Source: Arenibacter sp. P308M17 (lineage in GTDB: Bacteria > Bacteroidota > Bacteroidia > Flavobacteriales > Flavobacteriaceae). From it: a stretch of 64,000 bases of DNA. Shown one piece after another: positions 60,296 through 64,000 of this stretch. The stretch lies in NCBI RefSeq assembly GCF_003426735.1, contig NZ_QVON01000003.1, positions 434,001 through 498,000 on the forward strand. The letters are read 5' to 3'. Within the stretch, counting starts at the first letter, position 1, and every line of letters begins with the position of its first letter. Position numbers and translations under genes: made by a program. The notes below the pieces were generated by a model. It searched no databases. It was not told the origin of the DNA and saw only the letters and a list, made by a program, of their open reading frames with translations.

Positions 60296-61963
60296 TTAAA
60301 TCCGTTCCAATGAAAAATTGGAATGTTCCTCAATTTCCCGTTCCAAGGTTTTCCGGTAGGTGTTGATGACCCCATCATCCAATTTGTATACAGACTTGAA
60401 CTCGGCCAGGATGGGTTCCATCAAATTTTTAATACTAACTATATCAAAGTATAGCCTCCCTGTTCTACGAATAAAAAAATCCATGGGCGTTTGAACCATT
60501 TCATTTTCAATAGTAAACCTTAATTCGGCCTTGGCCATACCCAAAATATGGTCATCTACCTGCTGTTCTGCATAGTATTTTAGAATTGTTTCGGTCTGTT
60601 TTCCATAATTGGTCACCAAATACCAGGCATCATATTGGGAAAATCCCTCCGGGGTTAATCTTTCATGGACTTCTGCAATATATTTCTTAACCTGTTTATA
60701 CTTTTTAAAATCATTTCCACATAAGGGGATATGCTCCGTATCGGAGGGCTTTACGTTAATCCCATAATCTTCCTCCATTTTTTTGGCTACCCTGTTCACC
60801 ACGCGCTCCGCCATTTTACGATAGCCGGTCAGCTTTCCGCCAGCAATACTTATAAGGCCGGAATCCGAGGTGAAAATCTCATCCTTTCGAGATAGTTCAG
60901 AGGCCGACTTCCCTTCCTCGTGTATAAGTGGCCTTAGTCCCGCCCATGAGGAGATGATATCCTTCATTTCCAAATTTATCCTTGGAAACATATTATTTAC
61001 GGCAGATATTAAATAAATGGCATCGGCCACATCGACCCTTACATTATCCTTGTTCTCGTTAAAATTTGTGTCCGTAGTACCAATATAGGTAATCTTGCCC
61101 CTTGGGATCGCAAACATCATCCGCCCATCAGGAATATCAAAATAAACGGATTGCCTTATAGGTAATTTTTCATAGGGAAAAACCAAATGCACCCCCTTGG
61201 TAAGATGCAGGCGCTTTCCCTTTTTGGAATTATTAATGCCCCTAAGTTCATCTACCCAGGGTCCTGCAGCACTTATTACATATTTGGATTTTATAGAAAA
61301 TTCAGTATCCGAGACCGTATCCTTTACTTTGACCCCTGCTACCATATCCTCCTCATAAATAAAGTCCGTTACCTCTGCATAGTTCAAGGGTAGGGCACCA
61401 TATTTCAGGCTGGTCTTTATGGTCTCCATGGTGAGTCGGGCATCATCTGTCCTGTACTCCGCATAATACCCTGCCCCTTTCAGTATCTTTTTGGGCAACA
61501 ATGGTTCCAATTTCAGAGCCTCTTTTTTCTCCAACATTTTACGTTTGTCATCCCCGGTCACCTGGGCCAAAATATCATAGACCTTTAAGCCTATGGAAGT
61601 AAGCCATTTCCCATAAGACCCATTTTCTATCAAGGGCAACAACATTTTCTCGGGCAATACTAAATGTGGCGCCAAATTGTGTACTATGGCCCTTTCGGAA
61701 CCTACTTCCTTTACCAACCAGAAATCAAATTGTTTTAGATATCGCAGTCCGCCATGAATCAATTTAGTTGATTTACTACTGGTTCCCGATGCAAAATCGT
61801 TTTTTTCTACCAAAGCCACTTTTAAACCCCTGGATGCGGCATCCAGAGCAATACCCCCGCCTGTAATACCCCCACCAATTACTACCAGATCAAAGGTATC
61901 CTCCTTTAGTTTGTGAATCGTTTTTTTCCTATCCAAATTAGAAAATCGAATATTTTTTATCAT
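60296..61963 (-). CDS. glpD: FAD-dependent glycerol-3-phosphate dehydrogenase/oxidase
   Basis: 555 residues, membrane-associated flavoprotein oxidising glycerol-3-phosphate to dihydroxyacetone phosphate. FAD-binding block DLVVIGGGITGGGIALDAAS (25-44), then SSKSTKLIHGGLRYLKQF. ISAAGPWVDELR and SIAGGKLTGYRKMAERV are also diagnostic, and the C-terminal helical domain is complete. No glpK or glpF lies in the window; the gene pairs convergently with gpsA, 52 bp apart. Confidence 0.96.
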   Translation of the reverse strand: MIKNIRFSNLDRKKTIHKLKEDTFDLVVIGGGITGGGIALDAASRGLKVALVEKNDFASGTSSKSTKLIHGGLRYLKQFDFWLVKEVGSERAIVHNLAPHLVLPEKMLLPLIENGSYGKWLTSIGLKVYDILAQVTGDDKRKMLEKKEALKLEPLLPKKILKGAGYYAEYRTDDARLTMETIKTSLKYGALPLNYAEVTDFIYEEDMVAGVKVKDTVSDTEFSIKSKYVISAAGPWVDELRGINNSKKGKRLHLTKGVHLVFPYEKLPIRQSVYFDIPDGRMMFAIPRGKITYIGTTDTNFNENKDNVRVDVADAIYLISAVNNMFPRINLEMKDIISSWAGLRPLIHEEGKSASELSRKDEIFTSDSGLISIAGGKLTGYRKMAERVVNRVAKKMEEDYGINVKPSDTEHIPLCGNDFKKYKQVKKYIAEVHERLTPEGFSQYDAWYLVTNYGKQTETILKYYAEQQVDDHILGMAKAELRFTIENEMVQTPMDFFIRRTGRLYFDIVSIKNLMEPILAEFKSVYKLDDGVINTYRKTLEREIEEHSNFSLERI

Positions 61964-62057
61964 TTTTTATAGGATATTCTTTTGTTGAAGCTGTATTAAT
62001 TTGTTTTTCAGCAATGTCATTAAAGGTAACTGATTATTGACCTAAATCAAAGGGCTA

Positions 62058-64000
62058 TTATTGCTCTATCGTTATCATAACAACAATTTCATTACCCAAG
62101 GCATCAACTGCCGTAATTCCATGATCTCCGGGTGAAGGCATCATCCCTATTTCATGATAGTCCGTGGTTTGCCCCATAAATTTCCCATCCAAATACCAAT
62201 AAACCGGTGTTGACGGTTTAACATGGGCCAACTTCACTATCAGTTCGTTCTTCCTGCCTTCAAAATTTCTTGCCAAGGTAATCCTACTTCCGTTCCTTGG
62301 ATATATAAACTCCATGGCCTCAGTATCGGTTTCCTTACAATTACCAAAAAAAGGGGGCAAAGATTTATAGGAGGGGTGTCCTTTTTTATAATAGTATTCC
62401 ATCAAGGGGGGCAATACAAACCATGATTCGCTTACTGTTTGCGACAAATCCGCACAGGAGGAATTGACCCTGAACTGTCTTTGGGCATTTAAATGTATCA
62501 ATTGGTGATACGCACACGGCTTTACAAAATTTTGCTTTCTGGGCATAGAAATTACAGTTTTGGGACATATATCGGTAGCCAGATAACCACTATCCGAGCA
62601 AACTTTTATTTCGGTAAACTCGTCCAATGGCTTTTGAAACCAGAATGACCTGGGAACAACATCGAATACGTCGAATAAAATTGGTGCGGCACTGGTAAGT
62701 CCGGTAACATTTGGTCTCCCTTCCCCATCGGCGTTTCCGGCCCATACCCCAACTACATAGTCTTTGGTAATACCAATGGCCCAGGCATCCTTGTTTCCAA
62801 AACTGGTACCCGTTTTCCAGGCTATCTGCTTGGAGGAATCAAAAAACTCCCAGGATTCACTACCCTCGGGCCGGTTTACTTTTTTCATGGCCTCAAACGT
62901 AAGGTAGATGCTCGCTGCATCAAAAATAGTGGCCTCGGTAGATTTGGCACCAAAATCCAATTGGGTTTCCATGGTTGGGATAGGCTCAGTAAATTCCTTG
63001 GTATAGTACTCACTAGAGGTGGCGTTAAAATGGTTCACGGTCGATGCCAAGGAGGCATAGGTCTTGCACAGATCCCATAAATTACTTTCTGCCCCCCCGA
63101 GAATCAATGTTAAGCCGTAATGATCGGCGGACTTGTCCAGGCCCCTTAACTTAAAGAAATCCAATTGATCCCTAAATTTTTCCAGCCCGTAGGAACGCAA
63201 CAGGCGTACAGCCGGAACATTTAGGGACTTGGCCAACGCCATGTCTGCCGCTACGGCACCACTATAGCTTTCATTAAAATTCTCAGGGGAATAACCTGCA
63301 ATCTGGGTTGGAACATCCGGTATCAGCATGTTGGGCAATAATTCTCCAGCATGTATCATGGCGGCGTACAATATAGGTTTTAGAATACTTCCCGTACTGC
63401 GATTGGCCTGCACCATATCCACATCCTTTTCGTGTTCACTGTCCGTTGGTGTATTGCCTACATAGGAAAGTACCTTACGTGTTTTTACATCCATCAACAG
63501 CACTGCCGCATTGTAAACCCCATTCTGCCTCAAGTTTTTATAATGCTTATTTACAATACCGTTAATACTGCCCTGGAGGTTTTCATCCACATGGGTCAAA
63601 ATTCTCTTCCCCTTATATTTTTTGGCCAAATATTGGACCAAATGAGGGGATACATCCGGTAATTTATAAGGCTTTTTAGGCAATTCTTCCAAAAGTGAAA
63701 GCTTGTAGGTAGTGCTATCCAAATAATTATTATTCCATAATTTATGCAGTAACCTATTTCTCTTCTTCAGCAGTTTCGTTTGATTTTTACCAGGGTAAAT
63801 TAAACTTGGGGCATTGGGCAATACCGCCAATGTAGCTGCTTCTGCCCATGACAATTGACTAGGCTGCATCCCAAAGTAACGCCAGGCCGCCGCTTCCAAG
63901 CCTACCACATTGCCACCAAAAGGGGCATGGCTGGCATATAATTTTAAAATATGTTCCTTGGAATATCCCAATTCCAATCTCGTAGCCAAAACCAGTTCCC
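62058..64000 (-). CDS. pbpC: Penicillin-binding protein 1C, C-terminal part (5' end outside window)
   Basis: About 647 residues are visible; the frame is open to base 64000, so the apparent start at 63989 (TTG) is only an internal codon. The remaining glycosyltransferase part reads RLELGYSKEHILKLYASHAP. The transpeptidase domain has the catalytic STGSILKPILYA, SLN in LAKSLNVPAVRLL and KTGTSFGNKDAWA. The C-terminal penicillin-binding-protein 1C domain (about the last 90 residues, FIYPRNGSRI... and PVYWYLDGKFMGQTTDYHEI) identifies PbpC. An alpha-2-macroglobulin gene often lies upstream of pbpC, outside this window. Confidence 0.95.
   Translation of the reverse strand, partial: ELVLATRLELGYSKEHILKLYASHAPFGGNVVGLEAAAWRYFGMQPSQLSWAEAATLAVLPNAPSLIYPGKNQTKLLKKRNRLLHKLWNNNYLDSTTYKLSLLEELPKKPYKLPDVSPHLVQYLAKKYKGKRILTHVDENLQGSINGIVNKHYKNLRQNGVYNAAVLLMDVKTRKVLSYVGNTPTDSEHEKDVDMVQANRSTGSILKPILYAAMIHAGELLPNMLIPDVPTQIAGYSPENFNESYSGAVAADMALAKSLNVPAVRLLRSYGLEKFRDQLDFFKLRGLDKSADHYGLTLILGGAESNLWDLCKTYASLASTVNHFNATSSEYYTKEFTEPIPTMETQLDFGAKSTEATIFDAASIYLTFEAMKKVNRPEGSESWEFFDSSKQIAWKTGTSFGNKDAWAIGITKDYVVGVWAGNADGEGRPNVTGLTSAAPILFDVFDVVPRSFWFQKPLDEFTEIKVCSDSGYLATDICPKTVISMPRKQNFVKPCAYHQLIHLNAQRQFRVNSSCADLSQTVSESWFVLPPLMEYYYKKGHPSYKSLPPFFGNCKETDTEAMEFIYPRNGSRITLARNFEGRKNELIVKLAHVKPSTPVYWYLDGKFMGQTTDYHEIGMMPSPGDHGITAVDALGNEIVVMITIEQ

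Overview
The window looks like a chromosomal segment of a marine-type member of the Bacteroidota, family Flavobacteriaceae. Reasons: AT-rich intergenic DNA with TAnnTTTG-type -7 promoter elements; several TonB-dependent receptors with carboxypeptidase-regulatory N-termini; many lipoproteins and DUF1080, DUF5689, DUF4382 and DUF3108 proteins; family-typical gene orders (mutY/HU/small basic protein/rng, and ileS/dksA-like/lspA). The genus cannot be fixed from the sequence alone. No rRNA, tRNA, CRISPR array, prophage or intact insertion sequence was seen. Most genes lie on the minus strand, and both window edges cut genes (mutY on the left, pbpC on the right).

Layout. 0-4.5 kb: mutY (partial), HU, a 29-residue basic protein, rng, a secreted DUF1080 protein and recX. 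4.5-13.4 kb: JmjC-like oxygenase, bioB, glycyl-tRNA synthetase, a coiled-coil membrane protein, comF, an Ig-like lipoprotein, a nitrilase-family amidase and an ankyrin protein. 13.6-19.5 kb: a TonB receptor, a DUF5689 + lamin-tail lipoprotein and a secreted EEP nuclease, which together resemble a nucleic-acid or phosphoester uptake module, followed by a DUF1080 protein. 19.6-29.2 kb: a small membrane protein, another TonB receptor, a compact DUF3108-kynA-M23-pgi operon, a small-RNA candidate and hppD. 29.6-36.1 kb: patatin-barrel protein, uvrC, 5-formyl-THF cyclo-ligase, lspA. 36.1-44.8 kb: dksA-like gene, ileS, DUF4382 and LEA-like lipoproteins, a TonB receptor and recO. 44.9-51.9 kb: gdhA, a Cys/Met PLP enzyme, DUF3298 lipoprotein, DinB, an ArsC-like protein, EamA transporter, thioesterase and nitronate monooxygenase. 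52.2-56.1 kb: an operon of a two-domain DUF1080 protein, a Gfo/Idh/MocA oxidoreductase and a LacI regulator, with a perfect 20-bp palindrome as probable operator. 56.3-64 kb: alpha/beta hydrolase, cytochrome c lipoprotein, a second small-RNA candidate, a repeat-rich 1-kb gap, gpsA and glpD (convergent) and pbpC.

The most interesting non-housekeeping signals are: (1) two minus-strand RNA candidates that share an identical 17-nt linker, each ending in its own terminator hairpin of different sequence; (2) the TonB receptor / DUF5689-LTD / EEP nuclease cluster, which has the domain set of ExeM-type extracellular nucleases split over separate genes; (3) the 3-keto-glycoside-type operon with its operator; (4) a 46-bp perfect palindrome between divergent genes, carrying a TACATTTG element on each arm; and (5) several palindromic or terminal-inverted-repeat elements scattered through intergenic DNA.
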